The position numbers and the translations under genes are program-made. A stretch of 64,000 nucleotides of DNA from the NCBI GenBank assembly GCA_022661535.1, contig JAKULF010000004.1, forward strand, positions 5,518,001 through 5,582,000, written 5' to 3'. Within the stretch, counting starts at the first letter, position 1. Every line of letters begins with the position of its first letter. Below, in pieces: positions 34,086-44,901 of this stretch. The notes under the pieces were generated by a model. The model had not been told where the DNA came from, did not search any database, and was given only the letters and a program-made list of their open reading frames with translations. Origin of the DNA: Eutypa lata. Taxonomy: Eukaryota > Ascomycota > Sordariomycetes > Xylariales > Diatrypaceae.

Positions 34086-34753
34086 ATGACTTTAGCTACT
34101 CCATATGTCCCATATACTGGCTATCATGATGCCAAGGGTTACCCAAGTGTAGCTGAAACACAAGGGAAGCTACTTTTACCGGTCGATATTTACGAGCATG
34201 ACCTCGACTTCCTGTCATATACAGATAAGTATGTGATCATGTCTGTGACATCAATACGGTCCGTGTCACTAACTATCATCCCAGTTTCTACCCATTCGAC
34301 AGTGATCTTTCAAGCAACAACAGTAGCGCACCATCACCATTAAGCTCACCTATGGAACACGTAGATCACACCCAATTCTTGATGCCAAACCCGTATCCAG
34401 TATGGGACGAGACGACTGAACCGGTGAACAACGCCGCACTAAACGAGAACCAGGCGGCCGCAGCGAAAGGCGAGGGCAAGGCACAGTGCTGGGAGCACGG
34501 TTGTAATGGACGGGTGTTCTCAACATGGAGCAACCTGAAGAGGCATCAAAAGGAGAAGTCAGGCAGCGCGAAGAAAGTGCTATGCCCTCAGTGCGGCGGA
34601 GAATTCACACGCGTCACCGCGAGAGACACACACCTGGCCAAGGGGAGCTGCAACCGGATACGCCGGTACTCAAATGGCCGGCAACGCCCCAGCCGGGTCG
34701 CTTTGCTGGAGATGCTGCTGCAGCAACCTTTGGGGAGGGAGAGTGCGGTATAA
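34086..34753 (+). CDS. Small zinc-finger protein, probable DNA-binding
   Basis: Two exons, 34086-34228 and 34285-34753, close in phase to 203 residues; the intron is 56 nt with GTATGT, CTAAC and CCAG signals. The N-terminal 100 residues are Ser/Pro/Asn-rich and probably disordered. A Cys-rich region follows: CWEHGC with a His 14 residues later but no obvious fourth ligand, then CPQCGGEFTRVTARDTHLAK ending in a Cys, which is a clean C-x2-C-x12-H-x5-C finger. A basic segment NRIRRYSNGRQRPSR comes straight after, as in DNA-contacting tails. Related small proteins occur in other sordariomycetes with no known role. The gene is isolated, with no same-strand gene nearby. Confidence 0.72.
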
Positions 34754-34792
34754 GGTTCTATTGAACTTGACCAATTGACGAGCACCATGTAT

Positions 34793-34810
34793 ACACACAC
34801 ACACACACAC
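34793..34810. repeat. (AC)9 microsatellite
   Basis: Nine AC dinucleotides just downstream of the zinc-finger gene. Confidence 0.9.
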
Positions 34811-37800
34811 GTTATTATGATTGAGATATCCGCGTTCAGGTACCGGCGTTATGGAGGATTACGGTTACATAAACTAGGGTTAACCACTTTTACTGTCTGC
34901 CTGAGGAACGGGCCGTGTATTACTGATATCAAAAATACAAGAGGCCTGAATGGCCCAAGACTGCCAATGTCTTAAACTATACTATGCATGTCCCGCCATT
35001 CCGCGTCTGACCCGAAATGTAGTCGAAAAAAAGGTTTATATTGCGCGTGTGGTTGCACAACATTCTGCACTGCAGCCTAGTCGGGATTATAGACGACATC
35101 AATACGTTTCGAGTCGAAGCATCCGTCTAGGGAGGGTGGATGGCCGGTAACGTTGACATGATCGTAGTTGCACCAACCCGCCAAGACCCGATCCCTGGAC
35201 AGGGACGTCAAAAGGACCCAGGAGATAAACAGGCAAAGAAAGCTTCCAGACTTACGCGGGGCGGCCATTATCCGCGACCCGCGTCTCGGTCTTGGCCCAC
35301 AGTCATTATTTCACGCGCGGGTCACTTGGGCACCAAAGTCACTAAGTTCTAGATCAAATGCTACATATAATATCTTTTTTAATGGAACATTTCATTCATT
35401 AACCATCAATCTTGGTTAACATTATCTCGAATACAGCCGGTGGTCCTAGACGGAGAAGGGACAGGCGGAAATAATGGCCGTATGAGACGAGTCGATAGGG
35501 GATTATGGATAATCAATTCCTCCGTCCGTATTCCCGGCTACCCGGAGCCGAAGGTTCCCAAAGCGACGTTGTCAGCCACATCCACCCTTTTCTGCGCCGT
35601 AGGACTTGGTAGCTTACCTTTGCTTGTCATTGGTAGACTATTTCCTTGCATGTTCGTGCAGGTAGGTTGCCTTAACCGAGCGCCCGTGCAGCCACTGAAA
35701 ACGTCACGAGGGCGCCTCTTGATCCCGCTGACTAGACCCAGCCCCTCACCAATTAGAGGACGTGGCAGCACTCTGAACTCCTGCGCAGCGCATCATTTTT
35801 CCCGCGGGGAACTAGAACTAACAATTCGTGGCGCCCTACGTGGAGAATATAACCTGGCATCACCACCGAAACACACACAGATATGCGAGAGCGGGATCAG
35901 CCCCGAAACAGACGATAGACATGTTGTGACACCTAACGTGCTTTTCAAGAAGCAACGCCGCCGAGTAATGAGCCGCAGCGAATGTTCGAACAACACGACG
36001 CATTGTCTAACCAACCTCAACTCGTACCCGCGAGAGAGGGTGAGCAAAAATGGTCAGCCTGCGTAAGGTGCCATACCATGCTGAGAATCAGTCATTCTTA
36101 CCGCAGCACACTCCTGCATCCTTCGCAAGATAGCAAAAAGTGCTAAAATGGTGTCACTGATTGGTGGCTCAATCAAGGTCTAGTAAGCTTTTGTGTAACC
36201 ATAAGATCGGAGATAACGAGGGCTGAAATAGTCAGCTCAGAGGTCGACTTCAGATCTATGAGGTAGCGCAAGCCAGATACGTAGTTACTTCGTAGCGTGG
36301 GTATTTTGACGGTAACTATCGTACGGATCTTGCTTATCAATGCAAGATAGGTAGGTTTTGTCTCATTTGAAGCGGTACAACTACTGCACGAAATAAGAAG
36401 TGATGGAGTGATGACATGGGTGGTGGTATTGAAGCTTACATGTACTTAGAGAACATGCGATTTCAAACACACGGAGGGGCAGCAAAGACTAAGCCGCATA
36501 TTGACAGATTACTACAACCAACTCCTACCTTGTATTTTATATTAACCGTGGATTTGGGAGTCCATTGCGAGCCTTCGTCTGTGCCGCAACTAAAAAAGCT
36601 TAATCGTTCCTAAAAATTATTACAACGGTCGTCCATTGCGAAACCAAAATCGGAGCCAGAGCCGAAAACGTCAGCAGAATGCCCAATGTCACATGCAAAT
36701 TTAAGCAAACTTGTTGGTTCTAATCTCAGACAATTCTCGTGGAATATAATAGGCTATGGGACAGAGCTGAATGATCGCCGCTGACTTGCATATTAAAGAT
36801 GGTTGGCAAGGATCTAAGTGTCTTTTGACCTTTGGAAATCAATGAATGTAGATCTCCGCAGGACAAATGTTGCATCAGCATGCCTCGGCTCCATAATGTG
36901 GCTTTTTTGATATTCTTTCCAGGTTAGCGAGGGAAGGTTTCTCGAAAAGGCGGGAGGCGTTATAAGGATGAGTTCATAAACGAGTCATACATTTGGTAAC
37001 ACTACTAGTTGTGTAACGAGATTGTTTCCGCCAATTGGGTATCAAATAGTATCATATCGTCACCATATGAGATCGACTATACCAACTTCATGCTGTGACA
37101 GGCCTGACTCGGGTTTCTTGAAATCTCATGATCATAAGTAACTACGTTTCTGTGGCTTAAGCTACACCTAATAGCGTGTTTCAAGACCAGGATTCTCGGG
37201 ACACACTTTTATGTGTCCGCGGCAATTCCACCGGGTATTTCACATTCAAAAGAAGATATTCCAGTCTAAGTAGTTAGATAATCAATTTCAAGTCGAAGAT
37301 AGTGTATCTATTTAGTCCTTTCTAACTAGAATACACTTTCACCAACCGATTTGTCTCCAAGAGCAGATTCTAAAAATAAAGAGATAACACGATGCCTAGG
37401 AGCTAGTTCCATAACTTCTATTCAACAAACTAATATCAACCTGGATGTCCTACGGGATAAGAATCTCGTATGTAGACACATACACTAAGCTATATTTGAT
37501 GAGGTGGCAATACGTACGGAAGAGGAAGGTCAATAGAACAATAGACAGTCAAGAAGGACAACACATATGAACACGATAAGTCTACTATTTTAATACTATT
37601 AGGCACAAGATCAAGAGCCCAAATAGCCTTGGTAGGATTAAACGAGGCACTGCCTAAACTACATAGCCTACAGAATTAAGCATTGCCTATTTCTGCTTTC
37701 GCAGGAGCTGAACTATCTAAACCTTCATGTAATTAAGAGGTACCGAATGAGGCTACATGATGACTGGAGTCCATTCATATAGCCCCTGGGATACTTCGGC

Positions 37801-38919
37801 CGCTGCTTATCGTTTCCTAAAAAAACAATTGCACATGACTATTTGCATTTGTTGCGTAAGATAATGGATTGCCATGTAGTATATTTGCTGCCTGATTCCT
37901 AACTAAATATGTTCAATTCAAAAGATCAAGTACAAGGGTCTATAAAATCACATTCTTACATATTAACTAGGAGTAGCTTATTCATATTAGTAGATGTTAT
38001 AGCTCTAGACATTAGATTGCAAACTTCTACACCACTTGCATTGATTCTTCATCACTATTACGATAAATCGTTAATTTTAACACATTTTCTAATGTAAACT
38101 TTTGTACAAAACCTGGAAATAATAAGTAACTTCCTTATTTAAATGTAATATATGAAACTGGTAGATATTATAAAGCGACAATAGAGAGAGTGATAACTCA
38201 CTAATCTTTAGATTGAGAAATGTTGGACGGTCCCTTTCTTCTCTTTTCTTTACAACAATTGATTGACACATAGTATTAGCAGTATGATAAGCGATGTAAA
38301 ACTACGCTATAAAATGTGAAGCATCATACAGTGGTGTTGCGGTATGAAAAACGTAAAAGTTCTGGTTAGAGAGGTGACAGACCGATGCCCTTCCTAAGCT
38401 AGGACACCCAAAAAGCTCATATAGAAACTTCTAGCTTATATATTACCTCTTCTCCCCTCAGCCTCAAACAATGGAAGGTGCCCATACTTGGATGAAAATG
38501 GCTTTATATTAACGTAATAGCCAATGTCTCAGTTCCTTACTCGGCCAATTCCTCACAGTCGGAATAATACTTGGGTAAGTGGGGTAAGTGTCTATTGCAT
38601 ATTATAGTCACGCTTTACGGCACCGTGAAGCTCACCTTGTCCTACAGTCTGCAGATGGCTTCTAGAAAACACACTGTTTCAAACGGTGCAAACGTATATA
38701 GAAACCAAGAAAAGAGACGTAACATTGGAACTTATTATTGATATTTCGGTTGTGCTATCAAGGCATTGAATACATACGGTATAGCTATGTGGTTATATGC
38801 TCTTTTGATTAAGAACTCACCTCGAAATTGAGGCAGTGATTTAAGGAAGCTGTTTAATACCTTGAATCATAATATCGCTGATTGTGCATGATTGATATGC
38901 TGGCCGGTCGACCAGTGTT
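34811..38919. other. Four-kilobase stretch without a supportable gene
   Basis: A 208-codon open frame at 35440-36066 has no protein-like domain or codon bias and is about what chance would give in a window this long. From 36.4 kb the sequence grows steadily more AT-rich towards the RIP-like block. Confidence 0.5.
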
Positions 38920-39640
38920 TAAATATTTAATTTGTCGTTATTACGTTATTATTATGCGTATATCGTTACTTTATATAATATATAATCATTTAATTTAAAG
39001 TTAACTTAACTTTTCTTTAATATTTTTATTTTAAATAATATTATTTATATTTTAATTTTTTTAAAGTTTTATATTTTATTTTTTTATAATATTTAATAAC
39101 GTTTTATTAAAATAATTTTATATTTTTTATTACTTTTATTACTTTTAAAAATAACTTAATAATTACGTTTTAAAATATAATATTTTTAATTATTATATAT
39201 TAATTATTAAAATGCATTTAATAATTCGTTATTAAATTAATTTTATAATTTATTTTTATAAAATTATATATAAATAAAAATATTTAAATTAAAAAAGTTA
39301 TTTATTTTTATAAAATATTTTAAAATAATTTTAAAAGTTAATAAATATTATTTAAATAATTCGTTAATATATTAAAAATTAATAATTTATTCGTTATAAA
39401 TTAATAATTTATTTATTATAATTATAATATATTTAATAATATTTATTTAAAAATTAAAATATAAATAAAAAATAATTATTAAATAATATAATAATTACGT
39501 ATTTTTTTACGATATAAATAATAAATTTATTTTCGTTTTAATAAAAATAATTAATTTATATATAAAATATTATCAAATTCGAAGAATCTTTTATTTTAAG
39601 TTGTTTAAAAATTAATCGTAAAATTCGAAGTAAAATTAAG
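38920..39640. repeat. Left AT-rich (RIP-like) block
   Basis: About 720 bases made almost entirely of A and T. The few C and G bases sit mainly in ACG/CGT and ACT/AGT contexts; CpA and TpG are nearly absent. Loss of CpA in favour of TpA is the known signature of RIP, which mutates duplicated DNA in ascomycetes. No reading frame can survive here. The original repeat cannot be identified. Confidence 0.85.
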
Positions 39641-39834
39641 GTTGGCACGAATAGCGGATATTGATAAGAATACCCTTCGCGGATTGGTCAAATCTGGGCC
39701 GATAAGGACTTAGTGCCGAGCTAGTTCCAAGCTAATTGGCGCTAGTCTTTTGATTGGTCCTAAAAAAGATTCAGCACTTTGATTGGGTGCATCCTTCAGG
39801 TTTTATGGGCCACCTAGCTTTGACCACCTACAAC

Positions 39835-40017
39835 CTACAGCTTTTAGACCTACAGCTTTTAGACCTACAGCTTTTAGACCTACAGCTTTTAGACCTACAG
39901 CTTTTAGACCTACAGCTTTTAGACCTACAGACCTACAAACCTACCCTATAGCTTTTAGACCTACAGCTTTTAGACCTACAGACCTACAAACCTACCCTAT
40001 AGCTTTTAGACCTACAG
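39835..40017 (+). repeat. 15-base tandem repeat array with a higher-order unit
   Basis: Six perfect head-to-tail copies of CTACAGCTTTTAGAC occupy 39835-39924. A longer unit follows twice (about 39931 and 39982), made of ACCTACAAACCTACCCTATA joined to one or two copies of the 15-mer. Because 15 is a multiple of three, all frames stay open as periodic peptides; these are not genes. Confidence 0.95.
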
Positions 40018-40113
40018 ACCTACAGCTGTAGGTGGCTGTAGCAGCTGTACGGTGGCAGCAGCTAGGTAGCTTGCAGACCTACCCTACAACCTACAGCCCT
40101 ACAGCTTTTAGAC

Positions 40114-40239
40114 CTACAGCTGACCTACAGCTGTATATAAGTAGCTGTAGCAGCTGTAGGTGGCAGCAGCTAGTTAGGTGGCCTACAGACCTACCTACAG
40201 CTGACCTTCAGCTGTATATAAGTGGCTGTAACAGCTGTA
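40114..40239 (+). repeat. 45-base direct repeat
   Basis: Copies at 40114-40158 and 40195-40239 differ at three positions. Each contains CAGCTGTATATAAGT, a TATA-like core, followed by a CTGTAG theme. Confidence 0.85.
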
Positions 40240-40522
40240 CGAAGGTGGCTTACAGACCTATAGACCTACAGCCTACAGACCTACTAGCCACTTACTAGCC
40301 ACCTTTCGGACCTACAGACCTACAAATTACAGCCCTAAAGCTTTGACCACTTAGGGATTTCTAAGGTGGTGCAGCTAGGTGGTGCAGCTTTGACCAGCTA
40401 GCTCGGCTATAGGTCGGCTAAACCTGCGTACGGGCGCAGAATTGGGTATATATATGGAGTTAAGTGGAAGATTTGTATGCAGTGACTAGTGTAGCCCGTA
40501 GTGTAAAAAGCCTGTAGTGTAG

Positions 40523-40585
40523 TGGCTAAATCTGTAGAATCCGTAATACGTAGTAGTAAATTTGTAGAGCTTAGGGTTCGAATCC
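40523..40585 (+). repeat. tRNA-like pol III A and B boxes (SINE or tRNA relic)
   Basis: GGTTCGAATCC at 40575-40585 matches the pol III B box perfectly. TGGCTAAATCTG at 40523-40534 agrees with the A box at 10 of 12 positions, and the 40-nt spacing is normal for tRNA genes. A proper acceptor stem and anticodon arm cannot be drawn, so it is not a functional tRNA. Confidence 0.4.
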
Positions 40586-40642
40586 TAAAGAAAGAGCAAA
40601 AAGATTCGAATCCCGCAGCCTGGATCCTTCGGATCTTCCAGA

Positions 40643-40715
40643 CATTCGAATTGCCGTAGTACATAATTTACTATAGAGTTTGTAAGTAAAAGTAAGTACT
40701 ACGGCAATTCGAATG
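40643..40715. repeat. Perfect 20-base inverted repeat with a 33-base loop
   Basis: CATTCGAATTGCCGTAGTAC at 40643-40662 is exactly complementary to GTACTACGGCAATTCGAATG at 40696-40715. The loop is AT-rich. Such a stem could be a palindromic element end or a hairpin in RNA. Confidence 0.95.
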
Positions 40716-40804
40716 GACCTGTTATTGTCAGCTGCCCTTGACTTCGGATAAATTCTTCGGCTAGATTCTTCGGATCTGGCGTAGTAGGCTACAGTCTGCG
40801 GAGC

Positions 40805-40894
40805 AAAATTTTGCCGACCGCTGCGGTGCAAAAAAGTACGGCCCTTCGCAAGCTCCGGGGACTTTTTTCCGACCTTCGAGATCGGCAAAATTTT
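40805..40894. repeat. Two-tier foldback at the edge of the right AT block
   Basis: Outer arms AAAATTTTGCCGA (40805-40817) and TCGGCAAAATTTT (40882-40894) are perfectly complementary over 13 bases. Inside them AAAAAAGT (40830-40837) pairs with ACTTTTTT (40861-40868), with nearly equal spacers of 12 and 13 bases. The A/T tract begins immediately at the right arm. Confidence 0.85.
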
Positions 40895-43800
40895 AATTTA
40901 TAAATATTAATTAATTTAATTATTTAACTTTTAATAATAAAAAAAACGTTATTATTTTTTTATATTAAAGTTATTATTTAAATTTATTAAATTTTATTAT
41001 AAAAATAACGCTTTTTATAATAATTTTAATAAAATAAATAAAATATAATATTAATTATATTATTTTAAATATAATAATTTAATTAAAACGTTTATTTTTT
41101 ATTAAAATTAATAAATTAAAACGTTTTTAAAATTAAAGTAAAAAAATTATAAAACGTTTTATAAATATTATAATAATATAATTTAAAATAAATAATAATA
41201 TAAACGTTATAATAATTTTTATTATTATTTATAATTATAAATTCGATATTATTATTATATTAATACGTTTTTATTTAAATTAAAACTTTTATAATTTTTT
41301 AATTTTTTTTTAATAAAATTTATTATAATATTATAAAAATATTATTTTATTATTACGTTTTTAAATATAACTTTTAATAAATTATAATTTTTATTTTTAT
41401 TATTTATAATAATAACGTTTATAAATTAACTTTTAATTTTAATTAAATAAAAAATTTTTATTAAAAAATATAAATAATTTATAATTAAATTTTTTTTAAA
41501 ATATTAAAATTTATATATATTTTTTAAATAAAGTTTTTTAATTTTTAAATAATTTTTTATAATTTTAATTTTTTTATAAATTTTATATTTATAAATTAAC
41601 TTTAAATATATTATTAATTTATTAAAATTATAATAATATTTTTTAAAATTAATAAATTTAATATTAAACTTTATTAATATTATAAAAAAAATAAATTTAT
41701 AAAAATTATTTAATTATTTTAAATATTTAATAAAAACTTATATAAAAACTTTATTAAATTATTTTTTTAATTTAATTTATTTTTATTTTAACGTATTTAT
41801 TAAAAACTTAAATTTTATAATTTTTTTTTAATAATTAAATAATTTTTAAAATTAATTTAAAATTTTAAAAAATTTATTTTATTATTTTATATATAATTTT
41901 TTAAAACTTTATAATTTATTTTAATTAAAAATATAATTTAAATATTAAAATTTAAGTTTTTATTAATAAAATAATAAATTTATTATTTATAATATTTTAT
42001 TTATATATTATATAAATAATTAATAATATATAATTATTTATTTTTAAATTTTATTTTAATTATATTTTAAATAATATTAAAAATATTTTTATTATTATAA
42101 TATAATAACTTTTATTAAAATTTAAAAAAAATATTTTTATAATATTTAATTTAATTTAAATTAAAAATTTCGTTTTAAAAACTTTATATATTAATATATA
42201 AATTTAAATATTATAAAAAAATAATTTTTTTATAATTAAAATTATAATTATTAATATTAATTTTATTTATAAAATTTTTATTAAAATTATTAAAATTAAT
42301 AATTTACTTTTAATTAATATTAATTATAACGTTTTTATTAATATAAAAAATATAAATTTATAATATAATAATTAAAAAAACTTTATTTATAATTTATTAT
42401 ATTTTTTTATTAAAATTAATAATAATTATTATAAATAATAATATTTTAATTTTTTTTTATAATTTTTTTAAATAATTTAATATTTATTTATAAAAATTAA
42501 AAGTTTTATTAAAAATTAAAATAAAAATATAATTAAAAATTAATTTAATAACGATTTAATTTATATAATTAAAAAAAATATATTAAATTTATTTATTTTA
42601 TAAATATTATTAATATTAAATATTTAATAATATTATTATTATATTTTTATATAATAAAGTATAATTTAAAAAATAATAATAAAACAATTAATATTAAAGT
42701 TATTATTTTTTTATTAAATTTTATAATAATAAATTTTATTTTTAAAACGTTTAATAAAAAATTAAATAATAATAAAACTTTTACGAAACTTTTTTTTTAT
42801 TTTAAAATAAATATTATTAATATTTTTAAAAAATAACTTTTTTTATTATTAATAATTTTTTTAATTTATTAATAAAACTTATAAAGTTATAATATATTAT
42901 TTATAATAAAAACTTTAATTATATAATAATTTTTAAAATTAATATATTAATATTTTAAATAAATTTTATAACGTTATATTAAATTATAATTATATTAAAA
43001 AAATTATTAATTATTATTTATATATATTTTAAAACATTATATTTAATTCGTTTTTTATATATATATTAATTAATTTTTTTAAAAGTATTTTTTTTTATAT
43101 TTATTTTACGTAATTTATAAATTTTAAAATTTTTCGAAAAATATTAATTATAATTTAAATTAATATAAATAAATAATTTTTTTTTTATTATTTTAATAAT
43201 TAATATTATAAATATATATAATATTAAAGTTATTATTTAAAATAAAAATATTTAAAATTAATTTAAAATTTTTTATTTTTTATTATAAATTATAATAATA
43301 ATTAAATAAATTAAAAATAATAATATTTATAAATTTAAAATTATAATTATATTTTTATAAAAAATATAATATTATTTAATAAATATTAATTAAATTAAAT
43401 AATTTAAAATTTAAAAAAACTTTAATATATTTAAAAATTATTTAAAATATTTTAAAATTAAAAAATAAATAATAAAATAATATTATAATAATATATAAAT
43501 ATAATATAAAAACGTAACGAATTTTATTAATATTTATAAATTTAAAATAAAATTTTAAATTTTTATAAATAATTAATTAAAATATTATAAATTAAATAAT
43601 ATAATTTAATAATTAAATTATAATTTAATAATTAAATATTATAAAAAAATAAAATATAAAATATTAAAAAATTAAAATATAAATAATATTATTTTTTATT
43701 TTTTTAATTATAATAATATAATTTAATAATTATAATAAAATTAAATTAAACTTTTAATTTTTTTTTTATATAATTATTATATATTAATAATAAACGTATA

Positions 43801-43985
43801 TAAATTAAATTAAATAAAAAATATAAAATATAATAAATTTTAATATAATTATTATATAAATTATTAATTTAATATTAATATTTAAAAAAGTTATATATAA
43901 AAATTTAAAAAGTTAAATATTTTTAATTTTATTAAAAATTATTATAACTTTTTTTATATTAAATTTTATTGTATAAATTAAACAA
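40895..43985. repeat. Right AT-rich (RIP-like) block
   Basis: More than 3 kb of nearly pure A/T, the longest such tract in the window. Residual C/G bases are sparse and mostly in ACG, CGT, ACT and AGT; only isolated CpA steps remain, for example near 42685 and 43030. Composition this extreme is seen in RIP-saturated repeats and in centromere-like or facultative heterochromatin of filamentous ascomycetes. No gene is possible here. Ordinary composition resumes sharply at about 43985. Confidence 0.88.
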
Positions 43986-44577
43986 GTTAAGTGGCTCTCG
44001 GCCGTTCGGCTTTCGGTCTAATAGCGCGGACCGTACCACGCTATAACCGGGCCGTTTCTTCGCGTTTTAAGGGCCGAGACCCGACCTAACTAAGCCCTAC
44101 GAAGGGACCAACGTACTATTCCCTTTCCGTAGTGTGCATAAGTGCGTGTCACGCATCCACAATCCATCTTTACTTTGAGAAGTCGATTTTTCCGATATGC
44201 GACGCATATTGAATAATGAACGAATGAAGAGACGAATATTGTGAGCCGAGTCGCAACCATTTGACCGGCTGAATCAACAACATGCGGGATTTAGGTTGGC
44301 TGTGTGCTGTGCAATTCCAGCTGGGACCGGCTGCCAATTCGCTGCCTCGAATCGAGGAAGGAATGTGAACGACGAGGGTATGTGGATCTAGACAGCGATG
44401 TTCTCGAGAGCCCGTCGTACCTGCGAGGATACTGATGGAATATTGTACTTCAGGACGCGATAAGGCGTCCGGCGTAGTCCGGGGAATCTCTCGTCCCCCT
44501 TAGACCTACGAAGCGTGGATCATTGCGTAGAGTTTCCCAACCGCTAGCATAGCGGCGGGGAACGCAGCTCTTTTCTG
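43986..44577. other. Boundary segment between the AT block and the next gene
   Basis: A GC-rich patch at 43990-44090 abuts the AT block and may be the unmutated end of the repeat. The rest is the 3' flank of the sphingolipid gene. Confidence 0.4.
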
Positions 44578-44901
44578 CTACGCAGATCGTGAGAGCGCAT
44601 GCTCCGCGAAGCTTCCGGCTGGCTGTGTGAGCCGTGCCGTGAGGCCGGCAGCCATATGGGAAGCAGAGGCACTGCTGCTGCCGTTGGTGGTGTGGATTAG
44701 CGACCACGCGGAGTGGACGACGAAGAGGACATTTCGCGATAGGAATAGGGCTAGGTAATAGGTGATGAAGCCGAATATCAGGGAGAAGATAGACCAGAAG
44801 ACAGCCTTCTCACCCGGCGTGAACACGTAAACGCCATAGGTCACCTCGATTCGGTACTTCTTCAAGCGGGCCCAGCGGCCGAAGTCTTCAATGATAGACA
44901 T
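44578..44901 (-). CDS. Small subunit of serine palmitoyltransferase (ssSPT-like)
   Basis: A 107-residue protein. Residues 12-60 match the SPT small-subunit pattern: a basic amphipathic start (ARLKKYRIEVTYGVYVFTPG), the conserved aromatic-Thr-Pro-Gly-Glu-Lys turn, then hydrophobic helices through SIFSLIFGFITYYLALFLS. In the endoplasmic reticulum these peptides bind and strongly activate the enzyme that joins serine and palmitoyl-CoA, the first step of sphingolipid synthesis. The tail after residue 70 is Ser/Ala-rich and not conserved. The start at 44901 was chosen because the homologous region begins here; an in-frame upstream extension to 45093 is not protein-like. The gene lies only about 0.6 kb from the RIP-like block. 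Confidence 0.8.
   Translation of the reverse strand: MSIIEDFGRWARLKKYRIEVTYGVYVFTPGEKAVFWSIFSLIFGFITYYLALFLSRNVLFVVHSAWSLIHTTNGSSSASASHMAAGLTARLTQPAGSFAEHALSRSA

Larger units (their letters stand above)
39641..40894. repeat. Island of short repeats between two AT blocks
   Basis: About 1.25 kb of moderate GC content that keeps many CpA and TpG dinucleotides, so it escaped the mutation that levelled both flanks. It holds the 15-base tandem array, a 45-base direct repeat, a 20-base inverted repeat, pol III-like boxes and a foldback at its right edge, each listed separately. The theme CTACAG and its reverse complement CTGTAG recurs throughout, so the left and right halves are partly complementary. 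Confidence 0.75.

Noticed and set aside
35440..36066. A 208-codon frame in the intergenic region
   Set aside because: About one frame of this length is expected by chance in 64 kb on six frames; no codon bias, domain or splice signals.
39835..39930. Possible CRISPR-like array
   Set aside because: The copies are head to tail without unique spacers, in a eukaryotic genome.
39754..40298. Frames that encode periodic Leu-Asp-Leu-Gln or Phe-Arg-Pro-Thr peptides
   Set aside because: They are translations of the 15-base tandem repeat, whose length keeps any frame open.
40523..40585. A functional tRNA gene
   Set aside because: The pol III boxes are good but no 7-bp acceptor stem or anticodon arm can be formed.
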